A DNA stretch of 64,000 nt from JABFRG01 sp046351415. Its GTDB lineage: Bacteria > Myxococcota_A > Polyangia > Polyangiales > Polyangiaceae. Positions within the stretch are counted from its first letter, which is position 1; each line of letters begins with the position of its first letter. The stretch is taken from the NCBI GenBank assembly GCA_046351415.1, contig JAXLYO010000001.1, forward strand, positions 310,001 through 374,000, given 5' to 3'. Below, piece after piece: positions 16,685 through 26,252 of this stretch. The position numbers and the translations under genes were made by a program. The notes under the pieces were generated by a model. It was given only the letters and a program-made list of their open reading frames with translations, did no database searches and was not told the DNA's origin.

Positions 16685-17860
16685 TCAGCCGACGCCGCCG
16701 GAGACCATTGCCTGCGGATTTTTCTGCGCCCGCTCGATGCTCTCGAACAGTGCGCGGAAGTTTCCGTAGCCGAACCCAGGGTCGCCGCAGCGCTGGATGA
16801 TCTCGTAGAAGAACGGACCCGCCCGGACTTCGTCGTAAAGAGCGGCCGCTTCGCGCATGAAGATCTGCAACATGTACTTGTCGTCGCCGCCATCGAGCAG
16901 AATCTCGAGGCGCTCCAGGTCGGCGAGCGACTGCGTCACGTTCGAGATCTTGATTTGTTTGAGGCGCTCCGGGAGTGCGTCGAAGTACACCTTGGGGGTG
17001 CGAAGGAATTCCACGCCGCGGTTCCGGAGGTCTTCGACGCTCGAGATGATGTCGGTCACCGCGAACGCGATGTGCTGCACGCCCGACCCGCCGTTGTCGT
17101 CGACGAACTTCGCGATTTGAGAGTCGCGGTAGAACGGCTTGAGTGGCTCGTTGGTCGCGAACTTCACACCGCTCTCGGGGTCCCACATGACGATGGACTT
17201 GAGGCCCGACCCGGAGGTCGCGTTCGACTTCGAGACGTCGTGCGTGTGGAAGCTGATGTCCCAGAAGGGCTCGAAGCCGAGCACATCACGGTACCACCCG
17301 ACGATGGGCTGCATCGTGAGTCCGTTCGACGTGATGTGATCGATGGCGCCGATGCCATAGCGATTCTCGGGACGAGAAGCGTTGCCGGGGCCGACGTCTT
17401 GGAAGCCGGGAGCGAACGCCGAGTAGTTCTTGCGCTCGACGAAGCGGAACGCGACGTCGGCGAGGGGAGTTGCGATCTCGAATGAACGGTAGGTGCCTCC
17501 GTTCGGTGCCGTATCGACGATGGGGTCGGCGAGCAGCGTGCCGCCCCGGCTCTCGAGTGCGGCGAGGGCCTTGTCGAGGTCGGCGACACGGAAACTCAAA
17601 CTCATGACGCCTGCGGGGTGTCGCTTCAGGAACCGAGCCGCCTTGGAACCTTGGCTGAGGGGGGTCGACACACACACACGCACGTCCCCCGCGCCGAAAA
17701 CGGCGGACTCTTGGCCGCTTCGGGCGGTGAGCTTCGCGTCGGCCTGGGCGACTTCCTTGAAATCAAGGGTGTTCGTGTAGAATTTTCTCGATCGCTCGAG
17801 GTTCTCGACGACGAAGTGAAACGAGTCGTACCCGGTAATGCCGATGTGCGCGTCCGCCAT
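16685..17860 (-). CDS. hppD: 4-hydroxyphenylpyruvate dioxygenase
   Basis: This Fe(II) enzyme converts 4-hydroxyphenylpyruvate to homogentisate in tyrosine breakdown. Two vicinal-oxygen-chelate halves are visible, and the three iron ligands are in place: His175 (GAIDHITSN), His263 (VQHIAFAV) and Glu353 (FFYEIIQR). The C-terminal helix phrase GFGYGNFRALFESIE is typical of the family, and 391 residues is a normal length. Start ATG 17860 is preferred over a GTG two codons upstream. Homogentisate dioxygenase and fumarylacetoacetase are not adjacent, so homogentisate could feed either degradation encoded elsewhere or pigment and quinone chemistry. The related hydroxymandelate synthase is a less likely alternative. 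It is divergent from pyrG. Confidence 0.92.
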   Translation of the reverse strand: MADAHIGITGYDSFHFVVENLERSRKFYTNTLDFKEVAQADAKLTARSGQESAVFGAGDVRVCVSTPLSQGSKAARFLKRHPAGVMSLSFRVADLDKALAALESRGGTLLADPIVDTAPNGGTYRSFEIATPLADVAFRFVERKNYSAFAPGFQDVGPGNASRPENRYGIGAIDHITSNGLTMQPIVGWYRDVLGFEPFWDISFHTHDVSKSNATSGSGLKSIVMWDPESGVKFATNEPLKPFYRDSQIAKFVDDNGGSGVQHIAFAVTDIISSVEDLRNRGVEFLRTPKVYFDALPERLKQIKISNVTQSLADLERLEILLDGGDDKYMLQIFMREAAALYDEVRAGPFFYEIIQRCGDPGFGYGNFRALFESIERAQKNPQAMVSGGVG

Positions 17861-18057
17861 ACGCACGTGTTTAGCACCGGAAACTTTGCAGGAAAAGCGG
17901 GCGTCGACAAACGTAGTTGGCAGGCGTGTTGAAGCGCCTCGCGTGCTGTGCTACTTCGGCCTCCCGTGCTGAGGAACTTGGCCTACGGGCCTCACTTCAC
18001 CGAAGAGGGCCGCCCGTCAAGGTGGTTCGGTGGAGACGCCTCCGGAGGATTTGCGGC

Positions 18058-19728
18058 ATGAGTCGGAAGACCACGAAGTACGTGCTTGTTACGGGGGGCG
18101 TTGTTTCGTCCATCGGCAAAGGCCTCGCCGCGGCGGCGCTCGGGGCTTTGCTCGAAGCGCGTGGCCTCAAGGTCACGCACATGAAGCTCGACCCGTACAT
18201 CAACGTCGACCCGGGGACGATGAGCCCCTACCAACACGGTGAAGTGTTCGTAACCGACGACGGTGCCGAGACCGACCTCGACCTCGGACATTACGAGCGA
18301 TTCACCGCAGCCCATCTCACACGCGCCAACAACCTGACGACCGGCCGAATCTACGAGGCGGTCATCTCGAAGGAACGCCGTGGTGAGTACCTCGGCGCCA
18401 CGGTGCAGGTCATCCCGCACGTCACCGACGAAATCAAAGCGCGTGTCCGTGAAGCGACCCAAGACGCCGACGTGGCGATCGTCGAAGTCGGCGGCACCGT
18501 GGGCGACATCGAGTCGCTCCCGTTCCTCGAGGCACTTCGTCAATTGAAGATCGAGGCCGGGCTCGGCAATGCCATCAGCATGCACGTTACGCTCGTTCCA
18601 TTCATCGAAACAGCTGGCGAGCTCAAGACGAAGCCCACGCAGCACTCCGTCAAGGAGATGCGCGAGATCGGCATCCAGCCTGACGTGCTCATCTGCCGTA
18701 CGAAGACGCCACTCAATCGCTCGACCAAGGAGAAGATCGCGCTCTTCTCGAACGTGGTCGTAGAGGCCGTCATCTCCGCCATCGACGTCTCCTGCATCTA
18801 CGAGCTTCCGCAAGTGTTCCATACGGAAGGCCTGGACGACCTCGTGTGCGAGCGTCTCAACATTTGGAGCCGTCAGCCGGACCTTGCTCCATGGGCGCGC
18901 ATCGTCGATCGCTTCAAGAAGCCCCAGAAGGGGTCCATTCGTGTCGGCGTCGTCGGCAAGTACGTCAACCTCAAGGACGCGTACAAGTCGCTCCACGAAG
19001 CGCTGGTGCACGGCGGCCTCCAGCACGATTGCAAGGTCGAACTCGAGTACATCGACTCGGAAGAGGTCGAGCGTCAGGGCCCCGATTCGCTCCTGGGTCA
19101 CCTCGATGCCGTGCTCGTGCCTGGGGGCTTCGGCGACCGGGGAACCGAGGGAAAGATCGAAGCCATCCGCTATGCGCGTACGAATCGGCTGCCGTTCTTC
19201 GGCATCTGTCTCGGCATGCAGCTGGCGGTCGTGGAGTTTGCACGCAACGTCGCCGAACTCGAAGGTGCGAATTCTCGGGAGTTCGATGCCACGGCCAAGC
19301 ATGCGGTCATCGACCTGATGCCCGATCAGCGGAACCTCGACAACAAAGGCGGGACCATGCGCCTCGGGGCATTTCCGTGTATTCTACAGGCAGGTTCGAA
19401 AGCCGCGGACGCGTATGGCGCGCTCGAGATTTCAGAGCGTCATCGTCATCGCTACGAGTTCTCGCCCGAATACAAGGAAACGCTGTCGAAGGCCGGTCTC
19501 CGACTGTCCGGTACGTCACCGGATGGGTCGCTCGTGGAGATGGTCGAACTCGACGACCACCCGTACTTCCTCGCGTGCCAGTTCCACCCCGAGTTCAAGT
19601 CCGGGCCGCTCAAGCCCCACCCGCTCTTCTCTCGCTTCGTGAAGGCTGCGCTCGACCGCCAAAGTCTGCGCGTGAAGCTCGCCACGGAAGCGCGCAAGAG
19701 CGCCGGTCTACTGCCTCGAACCAACTGA
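18058..19728 (+). CDS. pyrG: CTP synthase
   Basis: CTP synthase aminates UTP to CTP using glutamine, the last step of pyrimidine nucleotide synthesis. The N-terminal synthetase domain starts at once with KYVLVTGGVVSSIGKG and includes the ATP/UTP segments MKLDPYINVDPGTMSP and SVKEMREIGIQPDV. The C-terminal class I glutamine amidotransferase has its nucleophile Cys384 in GICLGMQ and the His510-Glu512 pair in QFHPEF. At 556 residues the length is standard. ATG 18058 is preceded by GGAGG 9 nt upstream. It is monocistronic, with no obvious attenuator seen in the leader. Confidence 0.98.
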   Translation: MSRKTTKYVLVTGGVVSSIGKGLAAAALGALLEARGLKVTHMKLDPYINVDPGTMSPYQHGEVFVTDDGAETDLDLGHYERFTAAHLTRANNLTTGRIYEAVISKERRGEYLGATVQVIPHVTDEIKARVREATQDADVAIVEVGGTVGDIESLPFLEALRQLKIEAGLGNAISMHVTLVPFIETAGELKTKPTQHSVKEMREIGIQPDVLICRTKTPLNRSTKEKIALFSNVVVEAVISAIDVSCIYELPQVFHTEGLDDLVCERLNIWSRQPDLAPWARIVDRFKKPQKGSIRVGVVGKYVNLKDAYKSLHEALVHGGLQHDCKVELEYIDSEEVERQGPDSLLGHLDAVLVPGGFGDRGTEGKIEAIRYARTNRLPFFGICLGMQLAVVEFARNVAELEGANSREFDATAKHAVIDLMPDQRNLDNKGGTMRLGAFPCILQAGSKAADAYGALEISERHRHRYEFSPEYKETLSKAGLRLSGTSPDGSLVEMVELDDHPYFLACQFHPEFKSGPLKPHPLFSRFVKAALDRQSLRVKLATEARKSAGLLPRTN

Positions 19729-19753
19729 TCGACTCGAGGGCGATGCGCCAGCG

Positions 19754-20359
19754 TCAGGTCTTCGGCTGGAGGGGGCGCTGCGTCTTCTTGGGGCCGTGGA
19801 AGGGCTTCTCCTCCGCGAGCTGCGCGATCATGCTCTCGATGCGTCTCGCTCGTGTCTCGGGCTTCTTCGCGGTCTGAAGGCGATGGTAGATCACGAACAG
19901 GTTCGTGCGATTGAGTGTCGCAAAGAACTTCTTTGCGGCATTGTTCTTCCGGAGCTCCGTCGTGAAGTCGTCTGGAATCACGAGTCCGGAAGAGCCCGCA
20001 TAGGCTGCGTCCCAGCGTCCATCTTGGCGCGCTGCTTCGACATGAACGAGCCCGGCAGGTTGCATCTTCCCCTCGGCAATCAGCTTCTCGGCGTGAGCGC
20101 AGTTCTTCTTCGACCAGTTCGACTTCGGCCGGCGCGGTGTGAGCCTCTGCAAGAAGGAGACTTCGTCGAGCGCCTTTCGATGTCCATCGATCCACCCCCA
20201 AGCGATGGCTGCGTTCACGCAGTCGTTCCAATCGACACTGGGGGTCCCAGAATCCTTCTTGAAGATGCGGACCCAAAGCTCTGACCGCGTCGTATGGTGT
20301 TTCCGGAGCCAGGCTTCGAGCTGACCAGGCGTCTTGAATGCTTCCGCCGTGGACGTCAT
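19754..20359 (-). CDS. YdeI/OmdA-like protein
   Basis: A soluble protein of about 201 residues resembling the YdeI/OmpD-associated (OmdA) family. The conserved N-terminal block SELWVRIFKKDSG, the segment VNAAIAWGWIDGHRKALDE and the pattern RLTPRRPKSNWSKKN are typical, and the C-terminal part (PDDFTTELRKNNAAKKFFATLN) is the OmdA-like helical region. Family members have been linked to resistance to cationic peptides or bacteriocins, but the biochemical activity is not established. ATG 20359 was chosen because the conserved region begins shortly after it; an upstream in-frame start would overlap the neighbouring lipoprotein gene. It is convergent with pyrG. Confidence 0.8.
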   Translation of the reverse strand: MTSTAEAFKTPGQLEAWLRKHHTTRSELWVRIFKKDSGTPSVDWNDCVNAAIAWGWIDGHRKALDEVSFLQRLTPRRPKSNWSKKNCAHAEKLIAEGKMQPAGLVHVEAARQDGRWDAAYAGSSGLVIPDDFTTELRKNNAAKKFFATLNRTNLFVIYHRLQTAKKPETRARRIESMIAQLAEEKPFHGPKKTQRPLQPKT

Positions 20360-20405
20360 GGTCGTTTGCACCGCACCTGAAGGAGCTCGAGGACGATTCC
20401 TCCGC

Positions 20406-20840
20406 TCAGCGGCATGCCGCCGCGCACACGTCGACGAGGCAAGTATCTCGGGCCGCGGACTTGTCACGACACGCCGGCGCGTTCGCGTAGCAGCGTTCGA
20501 CGCAGTCGCAGTCGGCCTTGCAGTTGGTCACACATTTGTCGATCGCTTCGGTGCACGTAGGCTCGTGGTAGGCCGCGTTGTATTCGTCGGCGCACTTGCC
20601 GGAGTATTCTGAAACAGCCGGGCACTCGCACTCTTGGAGACGCGCCGCCGAGTTGCACTTCACGCAGTTTTCGGTCGTGGCGTGTTGCCATGCAACTTTC
20701 GTTTTGCACGCCGTCAGCAACGCTTCGGTCGTTCCCGTACCACTCTCTCCAGCGCAAGCGACCAGGTGTACCGTGGAGGCAAACGCGGCGAGGAACAAGA
20801 GACCCTTGGGCGATGGCGTGACCCGTCTCACGCGATGCAT
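20406..20840 (-). CDS. Small Cys-rich lipoprotein
   Basis: 144 residues with a lipoprotein signal; the acylated cysteine is near residue 29 (VHLVACAG). The mature part contains about seventeen cysteines in CxxxC and CxC patterns (ENCVKCNSAARLQECEC; DKCVTNCKADCDCVERC), predicting a compact disulfide-bonded domain. I do not recognise a named family. It is upstream of, and transcribed in the same direction as, the YdeI-like gene, with a 46-bp gap, and another Cys-rich lipoprotein gene lies behind it. The pattern is similar to the 37.2-kb lipoprotein but the repeats are not obviously homologous. Confidence 0.65.
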   Translation of the reverse strand: MHRVRRVTPSPKGLLFLAAFASTVHLVACAGESGTGTTEALLTACKTKVAWQHATTENCVKCNSAARLQECECPAVSEYSGKCADEYNAAYHEPTCTEAIDKCVTNCKADCDCVERCYANAPACRDKSAARDTCLVDVCAAACR

Positions 20841-20967
20841 CTTACCATGCCGAGGGCGCTTTGCCGCACGGGCAAATACACGGTGGCGACGAGCTCGTTC
20901 GATGCGATGACGGAACCGCACTTCGTCGACGGCCATCGGCATCGATCGTAGGCGACCGGCGCGGTCG

Positions 20968-21822
20968 CTACGGCATCGTCGTTCTGCCGGCGGCCGGTGC
21001 GCAAAGGCCGAAGCCTTCCTTGAAGAGCGGCGGGCCACCTACACATCGTTCGCCTGCCCCGCAGTCTTCCGCCGCTGCTTCGCGGCAGAGTTTGTAGCAC
21101 TTGCGCGCGCCCGCGTTGCCGATGCAGCTGAGCCCTGCGGCACAGTTGTCTCGGTCGCAGCCTTCACCGACGAGCTGCGGACCCACCGGGATGCAGCTCG
21201 TCGTCCCGTCCGTGCGAACGACCGAACAGGTTTCTCCGCTCGGGCACGCGGACATGGTGAGGAGCTGGCATGCCGTCACGGGCACGCAGACGGGGACTTT
21301 CGTTCCGAGCGCAGCGCCGATGGCGCAGTACATCTTCTTGTTGCCGGTCCCGGGCGCATCGCAGACGCCGTCGCAGCAGTAGTGACGGCAGCGATGCGCG
21401 CCGTTGTGCTCGTCGACGCATTCGAAGCCGGCGGCACACTCGGACGATGTCGAGCAGGTCGCGCCATCCTTCCCGTCGCCGGCCATGGCGCATTCGGGGC
21501 CGTCGGTGGAGTACTTGCTGACGCGGCAGCTGATGGCGGCGTTCGGCACGCCCGCGTCGTCGGACCCCGCGCAGGCGGTCGGAGCATCGGGGTTGCAGTC
21601 CGACGCGGCGCGCTTGCAAAGCGGGCTGCCCACGGTCTTCTTCGTGCTGGCGTCGGCATCGGCTCCCGCGTCGTCACCCTTCATGGCGGGTGAGCCGCCG
21701 ACGACCGGCGGGCTGGGGTCCGTGCTCGCACCCATGAGCTCGCTGTTCGAGTTCGCCCCGCAGGCGCTCAAGATTCCAACGACGAACAGTGGTACAAGAA
21801 AGTTACGCAAGACGACCGCCAT
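20968..21822 (-). CDS. Cys-rich lipoprotein
   Basis: 284 residues with lipobox LSAC (Cys about 21) after a hydrophobic signal starting MAVVLRNF. The mature N-terminus is a Gly/Asp/Ala linker, followed by repeated short disulfide loops (CSTSSECAAGFECVDEHNG; CPSGETCSVVRTDG; CDRDNCAAGLSCIGNAG). This Cys-x(4-6)-Cys-x(4-6)-Cys spacing is common in secreted myxobacterial lipoproteins of unknown role. ATG 21822 gives a compact signal; an upstream start at 21885 would add 21 residues. It may be co-transcribed with the lipoprotein gene at 20406-20840 (127-bp gap). Confidence 0.65.
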   Translation of the reverse strand: MAVVLRNFLVPLFVVGILSACGANSNSELMGASTDPSPPVVGGSPAMKGDDAGADADASTKKTVGSPLCKRAASDCNPDAPTACAGSDDAGVPNAAISCRVSKYSTDGPECAMAGDGKDGATCSTSSECAAGFECVDEHNGAHRCRHYCCDGVCDAPGTGNKKMYCAIGAALGTKVPVCVPVTACQLLTMSACPSGETCSVVRTDGTTSCIPVGPQLVGEGCDRDNCAAGLSCIGNAGARKCYKLCREAAAEDCGAGERCVGGPPLFKEGFGLCAPAAGRTTMP

Positions 21823-22139
21823 ACAGCTGGTTCGGAGAAACGTGGGAACCCTCGTTCTCCAGAGATGCCACGGGGAGAGATACACATCCCGTGCCGCAGC
21901 ACTCTTAAGTGTGCGGCTGATTGCCGCGAATAGCCAGAAAATCGCCTAAATGCCTGAGATGACCGGCCAAATGCAAGCTCAAACAGGCGCTTTTTTTCGG
22001 GGACGCCTCGATGCCGTTCGAAGGAACCGGACGATGGACTAGGGCATTGGCGTCGCGGTTTTTCCGAAAGAGCGTCAGACCGTGCCCAAACGGCTGTGCC
22101 AGGACGCTCCGGGAGCGGCAGCCCCGTTCACGGGAAACC
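21823..22139. other. Intergenic region between the Cys-rich lipoprotein and the propeller gene
   Basis: There is no supported gene. It contains an inverted repeat at 21893-21917 (GCCGCA...TGCGGC with CACT/AGTG inside and one unpaired base) upstream of the 21822 start, and a short T run near 21990. The promoter of the lipoprotein gene presumably lies here. Confidence 0.45.
21893..21917. promoter_or_regulatory. Inverted repeat upstream of the Cys-rich lipoprotein gene
   Basis: GCCGCA-G-CACT and AGTG-TGCGGC pair around CTTA. At 71-95 bp upstream of the start it could be an operator or a leader hairpin; nothing else supports a role. Confidence 0.3.
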
Positions 22140-24176
22140 TCAGGGAACGTTTCCTTCGACCTCGCGCAGCGTCATGTTGCCCGCGGCGTCGATGGCGCGA
22201 ATCGTGAACAGGTGGGAGCCGCGCGGAACGAGGGACGCGAGGTCGAACTGAACGCTCTCCTTCGGTGAATCGAAAATGCCGTCTTGCGCCGGCACCGGAC
22301 GGAAGTCGGTACGACCGTCGATGGCCATCTCGACGCGTACGATAGCGCTCGTACCGTCTACTACGAGCGCGTGCAGCGTCTTGCCGCGGACCGCAAGCTC
22401 TTGGATGACGGGAGGTGTGTTGTCGATCACGAACGGGTCAGACGTCAGCTGGTGCTTCTGTACATCTGCGGGCGTGTTTGCGATCTCGTCGGAGGCTTCC
22501 ACGCGGACGCGGTATCGACCTTCGGGCATGGCGGTCGTATCCCAGTCGTAGTCTGTTTTGGAGAGTGTCTCTTCGGCCTTCAAGAGGTCGCGCCAAAGCG
22601 TCTGCCCTTCGCGCTGGAACGCGAGGCGATACCGAAGCGGGTCGTTGTCGGGATTGTCGACGCGCCAGGTGATCTTCACGCCCGGCTCGCGTTTCGGGAC
22701 ATCGACCGTGAACGCCGGGATCGTGCCATTGCCTGTCTCGCGCGTCGGCGATTGCTTGGGTTGTGCCGTCACGTCGAGAACGATCGCGCGTTGGTTCTCC
22801 GTCGCGAACGCGAGCGAGACGTTGGCGAGGCTGGCCTTCGCGTCCTTGAGACGCGCACGAAGTTGGACGTAGCGCCCAGACGTTGCCGGGAGGCGCGCAC
22901 CACTTGCGATATTGCCACTCCAAGGCGTCCAGGTTCCATCCGGAACCTGTGTGTTGCCGGTGCGTGCGACGAACTCGACGGCACCGGTGGCGCGATAGTT
23001 GACTGCCCCGAAGCGCGCGGGAAGCCCAGCGTCGAGGACTTTGCCCGTCCACGTTGCATCCGCGCCGCCGTGTCCGACGATGCGTTGCAAGTTGGCCGTG
23101 TCGCTCGTGAGGAAGAAGCCCGTGCCGTTCTTGACCGAAATGGCCGTAACTTGCCTCTCATCCAAGTCGGCTACGAGAGAGACGGCGTGCGACTCGTCGG
23201 CTGAATAGACGCGGCCCTCGGCACCCGTACCCACGAACGGTGTGCCGCGATCGTCGACGAACAAAGACGTGTAGTGGAACTCGTCGTGACGCATGAGGCG
23301 CTCGACTCTTCCGCGGTCGTCGACGCGGAAGAGCGCGCCCTTTCCGGGTTTTTGTTTTGGTGCATTGAACGGCCCCGGCGGACGTGAACCACCGCCAGGC
23401 GAGCGCCGGGGAAGTTCGTTCGGCTCGGAGTACTCGTTCACGATGGCGTAGACCGAATTCTGGTAGGCAAACGAGGCTTTCACTTCCGTTCCCGGGAAAT
23501 CGGCGACCACGGAAGCGCGGCCGGGGCCCGTGACGCGGTAGAGAATGCCTTTGCTGCCCCCACCGGCGAGGACGTCACCCTTCGCGTCGACGGAGATCGA
23601 TACGATGTGAGCCTCTTCGCTCTTGAAGTAGACGCTCGTGGCGCCGCTCGGTTCGATGCGCACGACGCGCCCTTCGGGACCGACGGCAGCGAACAGGCCG
23701 TTCTTCGCCCACGCGATCGACCAAACGTAGCTCGCCTCCGGAATGGTCGCGAGGAGGTCGGCCTTCCCTTGGCTCACCTTGAAGACCTTGCCGTCGGGAA
23801 TGGTTGCAGCATACACCTGACCGCCAGCGCCAAGGGCGAGCGACGTGACGGCGAGCGCTCCCGTGTCGGCAAACAGCGTTGCCTGCCCAGCGGCGACGCG
23901 GAAGATCTTCCCGTTCGGACCCGTGCCCACGAGGACCGAGCCGTCGTTCATCGCGAGAGCACTCCACGACGTGGACGCATCGACGACGGTCCCGGCGGTC
24001 GCATAGCCGGGTTTCACCACGCCGTCGGCGTCGACGAAGGCGCCTTTGAGCTCACCGCCTGCAAAGCGCTCCTGCGAGTCGAGTTGGAAGGTGCGGGTTC
24101 CCACGGCGAACGAAGACGTTGCGAGCAGGAGAGAGAAAGTGGTGGCCGTGAGGGCCGGAATCAATCGCTTGGACAT
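22140..24176 (-). CDS. Exported beta-propeller protein
   Basis: 678 residues with a classical signal peptide (cleavage near SSFA, residue 24) and no lipobox. Residues of about 60-330 form repeating propeller blades with recurrent phrases (GSVLVGTGPNGKIFRV; GQVYAATIPDGKVFKV; GLFAAVGPEGRVVRIE). The C-terminal half carries beta-sandwich, fibronectin-like segments (NTPPVIQELAVRGKTLHALV) of the kind found at the ends of secreted binding proteins. No catalytic residues are evident. It follows the S55-peptidase-like gene by 35 bp on the same strand, so the two are probably one operon and may act together in the periplasm. The ligand is unknown. Confidence 0.75.
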   Translation of the reverse strand: MSKRLIPALTATTFSLLLATSSFAVGTRTFQLDSQERFAGGELKGAFVDADGVVKPGYATAGTVVDASTSWSALAMNDGSVLVGTGPNGKIFRVAAGQATLFADTGALAVTSLALGAGGQVYAATIPDGKVFKVSQGKADLLATIPEASYVWSIAWAKNGLFAAVGPEGRVVRIEPSGATSVYFKSEEAHIVSISVDAKGDVLAGGGSKGILYRVTGPGRASVVADFPGTEVKASFAYQNSVYAIVNEYSEPNELPRRSPGGGSRPPGPFNAPKQKPGKGALFRVDDRGRVERLMRHDEFHYTSLFVDDRGTPFVGTGAEGRVYSADESHAVSLVADLDERQVTAISVKNGTGFFLTSDTANLQRIVGHGGADATWTGKVLDAGLPARFGAVNYRATGAVEFVARTGNTQVPDGTWTPWSGNIASGARLPATSGRYVQLRARLKDAKASLANVSLAFATENQRAIVLDVTAQPKQSPTRETGNGTIPAFTVDVPKREPGVKITWRVDNPDNDPLRYRLAFQREGQTLWRDLLKAEETLSKTDYDWDTTAMPEGRYRVRVEASDEIANTPADVQKHQLTSDPFVIDNTPPVIQELAVRGKTLHALVVDGTSAIVRVEMAIDGRTDFRPVPAQDGIFDSPKESVQFDLASLVPRGSHLFTIRAIDAAGNMTLREVEGNVP

Positions 24177-24211
24177 GTTCGAGTTCTCTTGGAGGTTTTT
24201 CGAAACGGAAA

Positions 24212-26119
24212 TCAGCGCGGCTTCACTTTGACGCGCACTTTGTCGCGTCCTTCCACGTAGCGGTCGACGCTGTAGAAGTGGCGCGCGAAGCTCGTGAAAG
24301 GTTCGGGGGTCGTGTCGGCGTTGTGGGTTCGCAGCGCGTCGGCCGCGAACGGCGGAAGGCGAGGGGCGACGTGAGATTGGAAGGTGACGCCCTGCGACGG
24401 AAGCTTCACTTGCGCGACGAGGGTTCGCGGCGGCGTGATCTTGGTGGCATTCGCGATGAGCTGCGCGAGGTTCTCGGGTGCAGGCACTTCTGGCGCCACT
24501 TCGAAGCCCGGCATCACGTCGATTTCGACGTCGCGACCCGCGAGCTCGTGCGGGATGGGTACTTCGATGACCTTGGAGATGGCCGCACCCGCGAAGGGGA
24601 TGAGGCGCACGCGAAGGCGAACCTTTTCGCCGGACTCGACGACGGGGTCGAGGACGTCGATACCACGCAGCTGAGCGACTTCCCGGGAGTACTGCACATG
24701 GAGCGTCGATTCGACGCGTTCGATGCGGACGTCTTCCCACGGGTTGCTGAGGACCTCACCGATGAGGCGAACGAGTCGCGAGCGCGACCACTCGCCGGCT
24801 TCGGGCATGCCGCCGACGGCGACACCGATGTCCTCGAGGTCGATGGTGCCGTAGCGGCTGAGCGTGATGCGCGAGCTCAGCTTCCACGTGACGTCACGGC
24901 GTTCGTTGGCCGTCGCCTCGAGCGCGCCGCTGAGAGCGGCGGCGACGAGACCCGGCGTCATGAATTTCTCCTGCGCGACGGTCATGTTCCACGTCGTGCG
25001 CGGCGCTCCTTCCGTTCCTTTCACCACGACGGACATGGGGAACGTGGGGGCGGTGACGCTCTCGTCGGCGATGACCGAGCTTTGGCGGTCTTGGACGAGC
25101 GCGCCCAGCAGGCGAATCGACTCGCCGATCTTGGACGAGTGTTGATCGCTCGCGAAGATCCAATGAACGCGGCTGATGGCCGTGGGAAGGGCGGTAACGC
25201 CCGCTTCCATCATGGGATGGCCGAAACCCGTGAGCTTCCTGCCTTCGACGTGGGTCACCGTCCCGAGTCCGAAGAACGAAACGTCGCCGCTCACCATCGA
25301 CACGCCGAGAGAGCCCCCGTTCACGAAGTGCTCGGGAGCGCCCGGCACCGTCGCGCCACCGCCGCCGCCTGCAGCGAGCGGTTCCATGCCGAGCGGTTCG
25401 AAGAGCGATCGCACGTAGGCTTGCGTACGCTCGCCGACGCCTCCCATCATCATGGGCGTCGCGACGGGAACGAGGGGCTTTCCGCCTGCGGGCGTCTGAT
25501 CGAAGCGCGTCGCGAGCTGCTTCTTGTGCTCTTCGAGATCGTACGTGCCGGGGTCGCCGCGCCACTCGGTGCTGTTCTGCGCGTGCTTCGGCTTCTTGGG
25601 TGCGGCCTTTGCCGGAGACCCGGGAAGGGGACCGCCGCCCTCGATGGGCCAGAAGCCTGGCGGAATGGGACGACGGAGCTCGGCCAGCATCGGCGCGATC
25701 GGCGTCACGCCAGCGACTGGCTCCGTTTGAAACATGGCCCAGCTGTAGGCGTATGCTCCCGCGAGACGACCGTTCAGGTAGATGGGGCTTCCGCTCATGC
25801 CGCGGACGTTCTTCGTGATGTTGAGACGAGGGTGGGGCGTCTTCACGAGGATGAGGTCTTGGGAAGGCCGGAAGTTCTTGAGGACGCCGATGACTTCGAC
25901 ATCGAAGCGTTCCGGCTCGGTCCCTTTGAAGACCGTGAGGCCATAACCCTTCATTCCTTCTTTGATTTCTTCGACGCCGATGGTGGCGGGGGCACCTTGG
26001 CTGTGCGCAAGCGGGGCCGAGAGCCCGAGCGCAAGGAAGATACCGACGCCCGCCGAAGCGGCGGGGAGCCAGCTCGGCAGGCCAGGATGGAGCAGAGCCT
26101 TCAGGGTTCGCGTTCGCAC
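24212..26119 (-). CDS. Exported SpoIVB/S55-peptidase-like protein
   Basis: GTG start, 635 residues, signal peptide up to about residue 40 (LAHSQG). The N-terminal block EEIKEGMKGYGLTVFKG, then VEVIGVLKN and GMSGSPIYLNGRLAGAYAY, matches the S55 serine-peptidase domain first known from the SpoIVB sporulation protease; GMSGSP at 107-112 is the nucleophile box. A second conserved box, LTGFGHPMM with His301, occurs about 190 residues later, separated by a Pro/Lys-rich insert. In SpoIVB the catalytic His precedes the Ser, so the order here is reversed. Whether it is an active protease or a binding scaffold is unclear. It is upstream of and probably co-transcribed with the beta-propeller gene. Confidence 0.8.
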   Translation of the reverse strand: MRTRTLKALLHPGLPSWLPAASAGVGIFLALGLSAPLAHSQGAPATIGVEEIKEGMKGYGLTVFKGTEPERFDVEVIGVLKNFRPSQDLILVKTPHPRLNITKNVRGMSGSPIYLNGRLAGAYAYSWAMFQTEPVAGVTPIAPMLAELRRPIPPGFWPIEGGGPLPGSPAKAAPKKPKHAQNSTEWRGDPGTYDLEEHKKQLATRFDQTPAGGKPLVPVATPMMMGGVGERTQAYVRSLFEPLGMEPLAAGGGGGATVPGAPEHFVNGGSLGVSMVSGDVSFFGLGTVTHVEGRKLTGFGHPMMEAGVTALPTAISRVHWIFASDQHSSKIGESIRLLGALVQDRQSSVIADESVTAPTFPMSVVVKGTEGAPRTTWNMTVAQEKFMTPGLVAAALSGALEATANERRDVTWKLSSRITLSRYGTIDLEDIGVAVGGMPEAGEWSRSRLVRLIGEVLSNPWEDVRIERVESTLHVQYSREVAQLRGIDVLDPVVESGEKVRLRVRLIPFAGAAISKVIEVPIPHELAGRDVEIDVMPGFEVAPEVPAPENLAQLIANATKITPPRTLVAQVKLPSQGVTFQSHVAPRLPPFAADALRTHNADTTPEPFTSFARHFYSVDRYVEGRDKVRVKVKPR

Positions 26120-26252
26120 CGCCGAAGTCTGTCAAAGGCACCTATGTGGGCGCAACTGCGCAGTGTCTCGGGACGACGGATTTCCTTTTTTTTCTCGAGC
26201 CCGTAGCCCGAGCTTGCCAAGGTGGGCGATCGCCGCCACCATCGCGTTCGTC

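Noticed and set aside
17926..17945. Sigma-54-like sequence TTGGCAGGCGTGTTGA upstream of pyrG
   Set aside because: The -24 half is fair but the -12 half ends in TTGA instead of TTGC, losing the essential GC.
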